A program made the translations under genes and the position numbers. A stretch of DNA of 64,000 nt. Source: Balaenoptera acutorostrata (lineage: Eukaryota; Chordata; Mammalia; Artiodactyla; Balaenopteridae). The first letter of the stretch is position 1, and the number at the start of each line of letters is the position of its first letter. The notes beneath the pieces were generated by a model. It worked only from the letters and a program-made list of their open reading frames with translations. It was not told where the DNA came from and searched no databases. Shown in pieces: positions 46,675-59,110 of the stretch. Where the stretch lies: positions 54,132,356 to 54,196,355 of the forward strand of contig NC_080072.1 of NCBI RefSeq assembly GCF_949987535.1, written 5' to 3'.

Positions 46675-47360
46675 CAGAGTTTCTCAGACCTGAGTCTGTA
46701 GACCCCTTGAGGCCAATACATGTATTTTTAGGAGCCTGAGATGTGTCTCTGAGATCTTCTAAATGTTATATTTCATTTTGGTGATAATCCGAACAAGTTA
46801 AAACAAACGTGTTCTGAACTGGTTGAAAGACCACCACCTGCCTTGCCACTTTGGCATTTACTTTGTGTTTGTGATCACTCTAGTGCCCAATAGTGCTATG
46901 TTAATTGTAGCCTGATCAGGAAAATAGCGAGGTGGACTTAATGTAAATGATGTTCCTGTGCATAGTGAAAGTCAAATGGGGTCTTGGTGCGCTGTCAAAA
47001 TGAAGATTTTCCAGGAGCTTGACCAGGGAAGCATGATGGGAGCTGCTGTAGTACACAGTGCGATGGGTGCCAGGCTCAAAAGAGCTGTGTGTGTCACGGT
47101 CAGGTTTCAAATAGCAGTCTAATTTCATCAAAACAACATCTTCTGTCACATTAAATTGAAGTGTTTATTTGAATTTCGTAGGTTTTATAGTTTTATTTTC
47201 CATGTGTCTTGGTTTAGAGTTGTAGAAGAGCTATAAGCATAAGGAATATATATATTGAGTGCTACGCTTATAAATATGTAAGTGGTATTAAAATTAAAAT
47301 AAGTCAACTTTGGGGTGAGTCTGTGAGAGTTTTAAACAGGGGTCCATCCGTTACTTGAGT
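46675..47360. mobile_element. Candidate hAT-type DNA transposon fossil
   Basis: The ends look like imperfect inverted repeats: CAGAGTTTCTCAGACCTGAG on the left, and on the right the reverse complement CAGAATGTTTTTCAAACTCAAG, each followed within about 15-20 bp by a GACCCC word. An open minus-strand frame at 46916-47149 is inside, but it matches no protein I know. An 8-bp target duplication is not clear, so this is a low-confidence call. Confidence 0.35.
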
Positions 47361-47639
47361 TTGAAAAACATTCTGTTAGCTGCTTAGTGAACATTCTCAT
47401 ACTTAAGAATTTTATTTGAGTCTAATGGGAGTCTTGCCTGCTGCCACCTAAGGTCAAAATGACGTCCAAAAAGATGAACCGCAACGTATTATCACGTAGT
47501 TCCAAGAAAAGGTGTACAGGGCCTCTTGGATGTAACTGTGTCTTCCAGGATTAGGCACATCTGACATTTCCTTTACCATTTTCCGCTGTCCCCAACATGT
47601 ACCTTCTGCTGCAGCCGTGCTGCAGAGGTTGATACCTTA

Positions 47640-48500
47640 GCAGTGTTTCCTGAGCAATTTGGGTAAGGTCCTTAACTTCTCCAAGCTTTAGGTCCCTAAC
47701 CTGTAAAACAGTCAGCCTAATAAAACTTTACATCTCAGGGCTACTGTGAGGATTAATTGGGCAGGTGCCTGGAATGCAGTAATAGCTGTTCTAATAGTCA
47801 CCATTAATGCTAAACATGTTTCCTCCTTTATCTCATTCAATCTTCCCAACAAGTCTTGCATGGGGCTGGTTTATCTCAGTCTTATAGCTCAAGAAACAGG
47901 CTCACAGAGGTGAAGGGAATTTGCTCAAATGGCTGAACTGGGGTTCAAACCTAACTCTCAAACATGCAAATAGCCTCTGCTTGTGACCATTGCCCAAATC
48001 ACACCCTGCCAGGTTCAAGTGGAAATCCTGCCTGCCTTTAAAAAATTCTTGCCAGAGTTAAGTTCTCTTCCTGTGTGCTCATACCTTTAGCTTGGTCTCA
48101 TGGATTGCAGGAATTTAATCTAGTTTTGTATTATACAGGGTCAGTTTACCCAGGACAACCCGCTGGGGTTGGGGGATGGGGACAGATTATTTGGGGTCTG
48201 GGAACAATCAAATGTTCTCTGGCTCTGAGCCCCAACCTAGTGAAGTCACCTACACACAGAGCCCCTTCCCAGAAAACCCTCACCACTTCATTCCCTTGGC
48301 TGGGCTCCCAGGGGCTCACTTGGTGTTTGTTATACTGAATGGAATTGACTTGAGCCAGGAGACTTGGGCTGCAGTCCCTGCCCTGTGACTACAGTGTTTA
48401 ATTTGGACAAGTCATTTGAACTGTCTGGGCCTCACACTCTGTATAATGAGGGTAGGGGAATGTCTGTGGGAAATGACTGCTTGATGAAGTCCTACCTAGC
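47640..48500. repeat. MIR remnants in both directions
   Basis: MIR-like sequence lies at 47640-47800 (+; GGGTAAGGTCCTTAACTTCTC), 47820-47990 (-; GCTCAAGAAACAGGCTCACAG) and 48340-48500 (+; GGACAAGTCATTTGAACTG). The stretch 48000-48340 is not recognised. Confidence 0.65.
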
Positions 48501-48504
48501 TTCA

Positions 48505-49365
48505 ACACTCAATGATTTCTAAAGTTGTAGCCGCAGAATCAATATGAGACCTGTGGCCAGGTTAAGTTTCTTGGAGCAGGGCATTTCCTGTGATAACATT
48601 TATCATAGTATATCTTCGTGAATTGTAGCAAGAAGGGGAAAAAATGGATATTGAAAACAAAACTTAGCATAGTCTTGTTTGCCTTCCAGGGAATGCCATA
48701 TTCATCAGTAGAGAAAAGATTTTATTTGTTTAGAAAAATACCATGATCAGCCTTTTTGGATATGAAAAGTGGGTCTTTCTCCCACACCCCTTGGATAGGG
48801 TCTGATCTGGAAGGGGAGGGCAAAACAAAGAAAGATATAAATTGCACTGTGTAAGAGAATAATGAGAGTTTAGGTGTTGTTCATGGCCAGCTTGAAAGAC
48901 TAGAAAGTAAGAAGTTTAAGAGTAGAAAGAGGAAGAGAGAGGGAGAAAGAGCATACAGAAAGATGCAGCCAGTGGGGAAAAAAACCTGTGCTAGGGGATG
49001 GGTAATAAACCTTTAGGGAAGCAATATTTGACATTCGATTTCTTTCTTGTCTGTGATGTAATTACTCTCCATCACCTGTTAAGTCTTCAGTAATAGCCAT
49101 GTGTTAGTGCCACTTTGGGAGAAAAAAGGACAGTGGGGCAGGGGGGTTGGTGGCCAGCATAGGGCAAAGGGGGTCAGCCACAGAGTACAGGAAGGACCAA
49201 GGGCAATGGTCAGAAACAGGATACAGCAGAGCTGCTGAAACAATTCAGTGCAACCTGAACTGACTGAGAAGAAGGTAAGACACCTTTCCAAACCCTTGGA
49301 GATGTGGAGGAGGGATCTGAATTTCTGCAGTATATGGCATGAAGAATTGGTACATTTCACTTTTT
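48505..49365. other. Intergenic, nothing recognised
   Basis: A purine-rich patch at 48890-48960 is the only visible feature. Confidence 0.5.
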
Positions 49366-49997
49366 ATTCTTTAACACTTTACTGAGGTATAATTGACATA
49401 CAATAAACTACACATACTTAAAGTTTATAATTTGATAAGTTTTGACATATGACATACCTGTTTTGAGATCATCATCACAATAATGAACATTTCCATCACT
49501 TTCCAAAATTTCCTCATGCCCCTTGGCAATCTGACCCCTTCATCCATTCCCAGGCAACTACTAATCTGCTCTCTGAAACTATAGATAAGGTTGTATTTTC
49601 AATGTCTGTTTCTTCTTGAGTGAAGCTTGGCAGTTTGTGCCTTCAAGGAAATCGTCCATTTCATCCAAGTTGTTGAATATGTTGATATAAAGTTGTTCAT
49701 AATATTCTTTTATTGTCCTTTTAATATCTGTAGAATCTATAAGGATGTCACAGGTCTCATTCCTGATATTGGTAATTTTGTCATATTTCTTTTTTCTTCA
49801 TCAGTGTGTCTAGAGGTTTATCAATTTTATTGATCTCAAAGAACTTTCTTTTGATTTCATTGACCTCTATTTTTCTGTTTTTGACTTCATTGATTTCTGC
49901 TCTTAATTTTTTTCACTTTCTTTGGGTTTAATTTGCTCTTCTTTTTCTTGCTTTTAGGGGGAAACTGACATAATTCTTTTGAGACCTCTCTTCTTTT

Positions 49998-49999
<2 letters not shown>

Positions 50000-50049
<50 letters not shown>
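50000..50049. repeat. (TA)n microsatellite
   Basis: About 25 consecutive TA units within the L1. Confidence 0.95.
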
Positions 50050-50053
<4 letters not shown>

Positions 50054-50142
50054 CAGTTCTCCCTAAGTATTGCTTTAGTGACATCCCACAAATCTTGATA
50101 TTTTGTGTTTTCCTTTTCATTCAGTTCAAAATAATTTCTAGG

Positions 50143-50469
50143 GCTTCCCTGGTGGCACAGTGGTTGAGAATCCACCTGCCAATGCAGGGGACACAGGTTC
50201 GATCCCTGGTCTGGGAAGATCCCACATGCCGTGGAGCTGCTAAGCCCGTGAGCCACAACTACTGAGCCCGCGTGCCGCAGCTACTGAAGCCCGCGCGCCT
50301 AGAGCCCATGCTCCACAATGAGAGAAGCCACTGCAATGAGAAGCCCGTGCACTACAATGAAGAGTAGCCCCCGCTCACCGCAACTAGAGAAAGCCCGCGC
50401 ACAGCAACGAAGACCCAACACAGCCAAAAATAAATAAATAAAATAAATAAATTTATTTTAAAAAAAATT
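50143..50469 (+). mobile_element. CHR-2-like SINE in L1
   Basis: It starts GGCTTCCCTGGTGGCACAG and ends in an AAATAA-rich tail. AATTTCTA on the left matches AAATTCTA on the right. Confidence 0.9.
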
Positions 50470-50526
50470 CTAACTTCCCTTTTGACTTCTCTTTTGACCC
50501 ATGGGTTATTTAGAAGTGTACTTGGG

Positions 50527-50812
50527 GGCTTCCCTGGTAGCGCAGTGGTTGAGAATCCGCCTGCCAATGCAGGGGACACGGGTTCGAGCCCTGGTCTGGG
50601 AAGATCCCACATGCCGCGGAGCAACTAGGCCCGTGAGCCACAATTACTGAGCCTGCGCATCTGGAGCCTGTGCTCCGCAACAAGAGAGGCCACGATAGTG
50701 AGAGGCCCGCGCACCGCGATGAAGAGTGGCCCCCGCACCGCGATGAAGAGTGGCCCCCGCTTGCCACAACTAGAGAAAGCCCTCGCACAGAAACGAAGAC
50801 CCAACACAGCCA

Positions 50813-50855
<43 letters not shown>

Positions 50856-50884
50856 ATATATATATATATTAAAAAAAAAAAAAA
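50527..50884 (+). mobile_element. CHR-2-like SINE (young form) with a 24-bp internal duplication and long (AAAT)n tail
   Basis: It starts GGGCTTCCCTGGTAGCGCAG. GCACCGCGATGAAGAGTGGC with four more C is present twice in tandem (50711-50734 and 50735-50758). The tail holds about a dozen AAAT units and a short TA tract. AGAAGTGTACTTGG flanks it (50513-50526 and 50885-50898). Confidence 0.93.
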
Positions 50885-51628
50885 AGAAGTGTACTTGGTT
50901 TTCAAATACTTGGGAGATTTTCCAGAGATCTTTCTATTATTGATTTTCAATTTAATTGCACTGCATTCAGAGAACACTCGCTTTATGATCTCAATAGTTT
51001 AGTTTTAAATTTATTGAAACTTGTTTTATGGCCCCAAATGCAATCTATCTTGGCAAATATTCCGTGTGAACTTGAACTGAATGGATATTCTACTGTTCAG
51101 GATGGAATGTTCTATAAATATCAATTAGGTGTTTAACATTATTGTTTAAATCTATATCCTTAATGATCTTCTGTCTATTCTTTTTTAAATTATTTAGAGA
51201 GAGAGAGTGAAATCCAATTACAGTTGTGGATTTGTTTATTTCTCTTTGTAGGCATATCCGTTTTTGCTTCATATTTTAAAACTTTATTAGGTGTCAATGT
51301 TTAGGATTGTTATGTCCTCTAGATGAACTAACTCCCTTATCATTATTAAGTGATCCTCTTTGTACTTATATTATTCTTTGCTCTAAGTATTCCACTTACC
51401 CATCTGTTCTTTGTTTCCTTTTGCTCTTCTTCTGCCTTCTTTTGGTCTAATTAAATTATTTAAAATAATTCTGTTTTATCTCCTTTGCTGGCTAATAAGC
51501 TGTAACTCTGTTTTGTATTTTAGTGATTGCTTTAGGGTTTAGACTATACATCTTTAGATTTTTCAGCCTACCTTTAAGTGATATTATGCCACTTCACATA
51601 TTGTCTATGTGAGATAATAGAAACTATA

Positions 51629-52500
51629 TGTTGGTCTCTGCCCCCAGTTCCTGGCACAGAACTCCTAACACCCTTATAACTTCCTAAGTGATGAGAACAC
51701 TAGGTGCATCTCTTGTTCAAATATTGGTCTTTGACCACTGTTCCTGACCAGAATTCCTGAAACCCCTGTAATTTCCTGGGTGATAGGAGTGTCTTTTGTT
51801 CTAATGATGTAACTCTGGGTAGGCTCCTGGATGGCTCCTGGATGAGGGCTGGTCACCAGAAAGACCAAGCCATGATTAGAAGCTTGGAATTTTCAGTCCC
51901 ATCCTCTATTCTCTTGATAAGGGGGAAGGGCTGAAAATGGAGTTAATGATCAATCATGCCTTTATGATGAAGCCTCCGTAAAATCCCAAAAGTATGGGGT
52001 TCGGAGAGCTTCCAGGTTTTTGAACACATGGAGGTGCTGGGAGAGTGGTGCACCCAGAGGGGGCATGGAAACTCCATGCCCCTTCCCACATACCTCATCC
52101 TATGCATCTCTTCTATCTGGGTGTTCACCTGTATCCTTTATCATATCCTTTAATAAAATGTTAAATGTAACTAAGTGTTTCCCTGAGCTCTGTGAGCTGC
52201 TCTAGCAAATTAATTGAACCTGAGGAGGGGGTCAAGGGAACATCTGATATACAGCCAGCTGGTCAGAAGCCCGGGTGACAATCTGGGCTTCGGCCTGGCA
52301 TCTGAAGTGTGTGTGTGGGACAGGGGGCAGTATTGTGAGACCCTCCTGGTGTTCGAGAATTGCTTGCTGGTGTGGGGGAAAACCTCCGCACATTTAGTGA
52401 CCAGAAATGTCAGAAATGAAGTGCTGTTCTGTGTGAAGAGTAAAGAAAATACAAGAAGAGAAACACAGTAAGGAAGAAATAGGTTTTCTCCTACACAGAA
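51629..52500 (+). mobile_element. ERV LTR inserted in the L1
   Basis: It starts TGTTGGTCTCTGCCCCCAG, has GATGAAGCCTCCGTAAAATCC, a poly(A) word AATAAAATG at 52152 and GTGAGCTGCTCTAGCAAATTA. L1 sequence resumes after about 52530. The right end is not fixed and the target duplication is unclear. It is the same family as the reversed copy at 36460. Confidence 0.7.
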
Positions 52501-53114
52501 AAAGAAAAACTGAGTTTTTTCTAGTGCAATATAAGAATTGTAAAATAGTATACTTTCATTTCCCTTCTCCTGCCCGTTGTGCTATTGCTGTCACACATTT
52601 TATTTTTACATATGTTGTAAACTCTACCTTGTTCTTTTTGTTAAACAGTTAATTTTCTTTTAAAGAGATACAAATAATGAGAATTCTTATATATTTTCCC
52701 ATGCAGATACCCCTTCTTGTGCTCTTCATTCCTCTGTGTAGATTCATATTTTCATCTGGTATTTTCCTTCTTGATGAAAAAATTCCTTTAGCATTTCTTT
52801 CAGTGTTTGTCTCCTGGTGATGAATTCTTTCAGTTTTTCTACGTCTGAAAACATCTTTATTTTGATTTTTTAAAATTATATTTTCCCTGGGTATGGAATT
52901 CTAGGTTCACAATTTTTTTTCAGTACTTTAAAGATTTTGCTGCACTATATTCTCACTTGAATTGTTTCCAATACGAAAACTGTTGTCATCCTTATCTTTA
53001 TTCTTTTGTATATAACTTGGCTTTTTCTCTGGCTGCTTTCAATATTTTCTCTTTATCACTGATTTTGAACAATTAGGGTATGATGTGCCTTGTAGTTTTC
53101 TCCATGTTTCTTGA

Positions 53115-53253
53115 GCTTTTTTTTTTTTTTTTTGTTAATGACAACTTTTTTGAGATATAATTCATGTGTAATAAAAATTCACCTTTTAAAAATTGACATA
53201 TAGTTGATTTACAATGTTGTGTTAGTTTCAGGTGTACAGCACAAGTGATTCAG

Positions 53254-53302
<49 letters not shown>

Positions 53303-53465
53303 CTTTTTCAGATTCTTTTTCCTTATAGGTTATTACAAAATACTGAGTAGAGTTCCCTGTGCTATACAGTAGGTTCTTGTTGGTTATCTCTTTTATATGT
53401 AATAGTGTGTATATGTTAATCCCAAACTCCAAATTTGTCCCTCCATTGAACTTTGTGTTCTATGA
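53115..53465 (-). mobile_element. Cetartiodactyl L1 3' end inside the older L1
   Basis: It has a T run at 53117-53133, then GACATATAGTTGATTTACAATG and TTCCCTGTGCTATACAGTAGG. A (TA)n tract lies at about 53253-53300. It is the same family as the fragment at 11716-12081. Confidence 0.85.
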
Positions 53466-54299
53466 GTTTACAGTTTCAATCAAATTTGAAAAAAATTCAG
53501 CTGTTGTTTTTTTCAAATATTTGTTTCTGTCCTCCTCTTTGTTCTATTCTTTGGGAACTGCTATTACATGTATATTAGACTGATTGAGGTTGTCCCACAG
53601 CTCACTCATGTTCTTTTCATTATTCTTAACTCATTTTTATCTCTGTATTTCATTTGTATAGTTTATATTGCTATGCCTTTAAATTCACTAATATTTTCTT
53701 CTGCTACGTCTAACCTACTGTTAATTCCATCCAGTGTATTTGTCATCACAGACATTTGAGGTTTTCATCTCTAAAGAGTTTATTTGTGTCTTTTTATATC
53801 TTCCATGGCTCTACTTTCTGAACATATGGAATACAGTCATACAATTGTTTTAATGTTCTGCTCTGCTAATTCAACCATCTTTGTCAGTTCTGGGTGTTTC
53901 AGTGGGTTGATATTCTTCTCACCGTAAGTCGTATTTTCCTGCCTCTATGCATGCCACTACTGAGCCAAGATCTTCCTGATTGCTTCATGCAATGCCCCAT
54001 TAAATATGAGTTTTCCTAGTCTGGCTGGTGGGAAGAGACACTTCCTAGACAGTACTGGCCACTGTCACCTCTAGTCTGTTCAGGTGGTTCTTTCCCTGGC
54101 CCTGGTAGTTTCCTCACATGCATGTGCTGATCATTACTCAGCTGAAAGACTCAAGTAAGATATTCTGGAGTTCTCTCTGTGTGAAGTTCTCACTTCTCTG
54201 TACAGTGCCTTTTGAACTCTAGCCATTCCTCCCTGTTGAAAATTTGAAAAATCACTGCATGTTATAATTGATGAATATATTAATAAGAATATTAATTAT

Positions 54300-54830
54300 T
54301 TATTGAACAGTTACAATTTCTGAATGAAGAAACTGAGCTTAGGAAAGTTAAGTAATTTATCACAGGTCATTAAAACAGAGGTAATCTCTCTCTAGCACTC
54401 ACAATTTAAACCATCAAACTGTACTGCCTTACCATATATTTTATGTTATTATTTCCTTATTTTTATGATGAGTTGCTATTAAATCAAGTGGCAGTTTAGA
54501 ATAGAGGAAATTTAAGAATTAAAAAAACTGAGGATATAGACTAAGGAATGTGAGGTCATATGAATTGCCTGATAACCATAAGTATTGCTAACATTTACCA
54601 AGCACTTTTTGCAGACCAGACATTTGGTTGAATGCTCTGAATACATTACCTATTTTATTCTCACATTCTATTCAGCAAATATTATCTCTATTTTATAGAT
54701 GAAGAAATTGAGGCTGAGAAAGATTTAGGTAGGTTGTTGCCTACAATTCTACAGTAAGATGGCAGACCTAGACTATACCTAGGCCTGACTGCTAAACCCA
54801 TGCTATTTACCACTCCACTAAATTGCCTGT
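54300..54830 (-). repeat. MIR SINE remnants
   Basis: A weak copy covers 54310-54430. A clear reverse MIR covers 54585-54830 (TTTATAGATGAAGAAATTGAGG, CTACAGTAAGATGGCAGACC). Confidence 0.75.
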
Positions 54831-54834
54831 TTTT

Positions 54835-56855
54835 GGAGAATATGGAATGACAAAAAAGATAACGCAGGATCTCTGCCTTCTCAGGGTTTATAGTTTAACA
54901 GAAGAGATAGGTATTAGTTGCATTATACTGTTCTTTTGTTAGGACCTTCTTGATTGCAAGTGACAGAATTCCAATTTGACCTAGCATAGTAAAAAGGGAA
55001 AAAATTTTCCTAGGTAGTCATGATGAGCAGGGCAAGAAATCAGCTGGGCCCTTAGGAGAACTGGACCCAGAGGCTGGAATCTCCCCAGGACTCTCTCACT
55101 CTCTGACCCTTGTTTATTTCTTACCCCCTCCTTCAATAATTTACTATAAAAAATTCCATATACAGAAAAGTTGAAAGATTTGTACATATATATACCACAA
55201 CTTAAATTTTACAACTGTTACCATTTTGCTATATTTAATTTATCACATATCTGTCCATCCATTTCTGTTTTATTTTGCATTTTGGATTTATTTTCTCAGA
55301 TTAACTTCCCCCCTGATGGCTTAAATCCCCATCTCATACCTTACAGTCTTAATTCTGCAGCTCCAGTTCAAAAACTCTTATGATCAGACTCAAATTCATC
55401 TAACTTGGGTTGTACATCTGCCCCCTGGACTAACTGAGGGGAAGGTATACTGTAATAGGCAGCTCCTGATAGGACTACATGGTGGGCATGGAGGGAGAGG
55501 CAAGAAATGGAGGCAAGCAAACAAAACAATATATATGTGATAAGTCCTGTGACCACTGGAACAGCAGGGGAGTGTGGGAGTGCAAAGGGAGGTATCTAAT
55601 CCAGTGGAGATAGTCAAAGCATGGCCTCTTTCAAAGGAGGTGATTCCTGAACTGAGGAAGTTAAGAGACATGGGAAGTTAAGCCCTGGGAAAAGGTTAGA
55701 TGCTAAAGAGATCATGGAACTCAAAGTGCAAAGTAGCGAGAGAGTCTGGGGAGGTATCAACTAAGAAAAGAAAAATAATGTGGCCACACAGGTGTGCTCC
55801 AGTCTTGAAATACTTTGTGGTGCAGGCAGGCAATAGTGAACTGGCTTTCAAAGCTGATTGTATGCACGTTAGTAGTTTGAAATTGGCCATTGTAGGAGTA
55901 CTTATGCCAAGGAAATCAGCAAATCTACAAATATGGGCTTTCTTTTTTTTCTTAAACTAAACATTTACCAGCACCACTGGTCCCAGGCTATAAAGACCTG
56001 AAGATGACTATTATATCTTCTCCTGATGTTCTCTGGTGTAGGCTTACATATTTCTGTTATAAAAGTTTCTGCTGAAGATTCTGTTTCTGGCCTGTAATTC
56101 TTTTCCCTTGATGTTTCTTTCATTCATTCATTTCACAAGCCTGCCTGCACGGTGCCATGCTTGTGCTGAGTGCTGCAGGTAAGTGGGTAGGTGCTGACAC
56201 CACCAAGAAGTCAGGGCACCTGCTGTTAAATACTCCCAGGATCCTGGGGCCGGTGCCCTTATTCCTGTCTGGACTAGGAAGAGCATTTTATCAGGAACTG
56301 AAGTAGACAGATTGCTATCAAGAAGGAAAGATTTCTTAGCTTGTGGAGTTTTAAAAAAATTATCCATTAACATTAATGGAGTCCTAGCTGGCTCCAGGGT
56401 ACCTCCTCTCTGGATCCCACAGGAGATGACAGTAGGGGTTGGCTAACTTTCCCAAGTACTCTACCAAGTCCACATGTAACCATTCTCCTATTCAAAATGT
56501 TCTTTATCTGCAGTGGTAAGTTTATACTACCTTCACTATCAACAATTATTTATCAAAGTACTCACTGAACTATGCTAAATGACACTTCCTGCCCTTATGG
56601 AGAATCAGGACCCATTTAAAAATATATAAAGAAAAATAAAAACAAAAGTAAATAAAAATAGTACTTAGAGAATCATAAGAGTGAAAGGAACTATTGTGCC
56701 TCCATTCTGTGTTTTGTGTTTTCATTTTCTTAATGATGTACTTTGAAGCACAGAAGTTTTAAATTTTGATGCTGTCAAGTTTATTTTTTCTTTGTTGTTT
56801 TAGTTTTTAATGTCATATTCAAAAAGTATATATATTGCTTTATACAATTGCTTTT
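54835..56855. other. Intergenic with faint old repeats
   Basis: The stretch 54930-55010 resembles the unassigned repeat at 15240. The stretch 55140-55330 is L1-like 3' UTR. The stretches 56110-56290 and 56535-56650 resemble reverse L2. No gene is supported. Confidence 0.45.
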
Positions 56856-57176
56856 ATTTATTTTTTAATTTTTAAAATTTATTTATTTTTTGGCTGTGTG
56901 GGTCTTTGTTGCTGCACGTGGGCTTTCTCTAGTTGCGGCAAGCAGGGGCTACTCTTCATTGCAGTGTGTGGGCTTCTTATTGCGGTGGCTTCTCTTGTTG
57001 GAGAACATGGGCTCTAGGCACGTGGGCTTTAGTAGTTGCAGCATGTGGGCTCAGTAGTTGTAGTGCAAGGGCTTAGTTGCTCCGCAGCATGTGGGATATT
57101 CCCAGACCAGGGATTGAACCCGTGTCCCCTGCATTGGCAGGCGGATTCTTAACCACTGTGCCACCAGGGAAGTCCC
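56856..57176 (-). mobile_element. CHR-2-like SINE
   Basis: It has a TTTATTTATTTT start, GGCTGTGTGGGTCTTTGTTG and ends CACCAGGGAAGTCCC. TACAATTGCTTTTA flanks it (about 56842-56855 and 57177-57190). Confidence 0.93.
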
Positions 57177-57249
57177 TACAATTGCTTTTAAAATCAGTTA
57201 ATAGAATAAAGGAGAAAAAATATGTATTTATTTGTCTTTTGTAATTATA

Positions 57250-58660
57250 AAGGTAACATAATTACCTTTACTAGGCTCTTTGTTTTTTCGTGTGGATTTG
57301 AATTACCATGTGGGTTAAGTTGCTTTCAGGCGAAAGAATTCCTTTAGCATTTCCTGTAAGGTGGGTCTGCTAGCAAAAAAATTCTCTCAGCTTTTATTGG
57401 TCTGGGAATGTCTTTATTTCACCTTCATTTTTGAAAGATAGTTTCACCGCTGGATGTAATTTTTTTTACTTTCAGCACTTTGAATATGTCATCCCACTGC
57501 CTTCTGGCTCCCACTATTTCAAACAAGTAACCAACTGTTAATCTTACTGGGGTTCTCTTGTGTATGACAAGCCGCTTGCACTTGCTGCTTTCAAAATTCT
57601 CTCTTTGTCTTTCAGCATTTTTTCTGTAATATATCTGAGCGTGGATCTCTTTGTGTTTATCCTACTTGAACTTCATTGAACTACTTGGATGTGTATATCA
57701 GTGGTTTTCATCAAATCGGGGATGATTTCAGCCATTATATCTTCAAATATTTTTTCTGCTCCTCTCTTTCTCTCCTCTTCTCTGGTACTTCCTTTACACA
57801 ATGTTGGTGTACTTAATGGTGTCCCACAAGCTCTGTTCATTTTTCCTTATTCTTTTTTTCTGTCTGTTCTTTAATTTGCATAATCCCTATCAATCTATCT
57901 TCAAGTTTACCAATTCTTCTGCCAGTTCAAATCTACTGTTGAGCCACTCTACTGAATTTTTAATTTTACTTATTGTACTTTTCAACTCCAGAATTTCCAT
58001 TCGGTTATTTTTAATAATTTCTATCTCTTTGTTAACATTTTCAATTTGATGAGACATTGTCAGTGTATCTTCCTTTGCTTCTTTAAATTTGTTTCTTTGA
58101 GTTCTTTGAACTCTGAATGCTGAACATTGAATGTATGAAACATAATGGCTGCTTTGAAGTCTTTGTTCAATCTAACATCTATGCCTCCTCATAGGCAGTT
58201 TCTGTTGCCTGCTTTAAGGAAAAAAAAAAAACAGTGTGTCTGCCACACTTTCCTGTTTCTTTGCACGTCTCACAATTTTTTGTTGAATACTGGATACTCT
58301 AGGTAACATATTGTAGCCACTTTGGATCCTAATTCCCTTCTCTCCTCTCTGAGGCTTGTTTTTGTTGATTTTTGCTTGTTCATTTGTTTAAGAACTTGGC
58401 TGCACTATTTTAGTGAAGTCTATTTCCCCCACAGTGTGAAGCCTCTGATGTCACTCCTCAGATGACACAGCCTTAAGTATGTGTGCAGTCACCCTGGGTT
58501 TACAGTGGTTTTATCAGGGCTCTTTTTGTCTTTCCCTAATTTCTCTGTTAAGCTGTCTACCTCACTGGTATCACACCAAGATGTTAGGCTCCACTAATTG
58601 CTGGCTGATTGCTCTATTGTTCTCATCAGTGCCCTGGGGTATAAACTGCCCTGCAGCCTA
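57250..58660 (-). mobile_element. L1 upstream-part fragment
   Basis: It contains TTCCTTTAGCATTTCCTGTAAGG, GTCATCCCACTGCCTTCTGGC, TCAGCCATTATATCTTCAAAT and GAATTTCCATTCGGTTATTTT, the reverse of an old L1. It parallels the 52.7-54.0 kb part of the other L1. Confidence 0.8.
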
Positions 58661-59110
58661 ATTTAACATTAGAGATACACTGCCTCAGATCTCACTTCAA
58701 GGAGAATTTGTTGCCCCCATTGCTAGGAGTGCTGCTCCAAGACAACCTCCAGCTGTCAGTTCATTCAGGATTTGCCTCAGCTATCTAGAGACCTACCTTA
58801 CCCAAGGTCTTGTCCTTCCAGGGGCAGCCCATGCTAGGTGATGGAGTGAGGCAGGGGTATAAAGGCTTGGCCATTTTGGCCCATCATGGGACAACTCTGA
58901 TGGGTTATAAATGTTTCAGAGATCTCATGGGTTGGCTGAAGCTTTGTCAGACCTGCATGGCATTTGGGCTTTTCCCTCTGCCCAGTTCTGTTTTGTTTTC
59001 CTTTCCCTCCTTTGCACAGATATGGATCCCTGATAAATATTCTGCAGGCCGAACTCCTGCAGTTATCAGCATCTGCATCTGGAGAACGCAACCTGTGGAA
59101 ATTTGTGCCA
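58660..59110 (+). mobile_element. Candidate ERV LTR, 3' part
   Basis: TTGCACAGATATGGATCCCTG, GATAAATATTCTGCAGGC and CATCTGGAGAACGCAACCTG follow the order of an ERVL-type LTR end. The left edge is a guess. Confidence 0.45.

Larger units (their letters stand above)
49370..54200 (-). mobile_element. Second long L1 (L1M-type) with nested insertions
   Basis: The 3' end is at the left (CTTTACTGAGGTATAATTGAC). Reverse ORF2 follows through CAATTTTATTGATCTCAAAG, TTTGACCCATGGGTTATTTA and GTGGATTTGTTTATTTCTC, and upstream parts continue to about 54.2 kb (CTCCTGGTGATGAATTC, GGTATGGAATTCTAGGTTC). It is broken by two SINEs, an LTR and a younger L1, and holds a TA tract. No frame is intact. Confidence 0.85.

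Noticed and set aside
47460..47570. ATG ACG TCC AAA AAG ATG AAC start, possible ribosomal-protein-like retrocopy
   Set aside because: The frame closes after about 30 codons and I could not match it to any protein.
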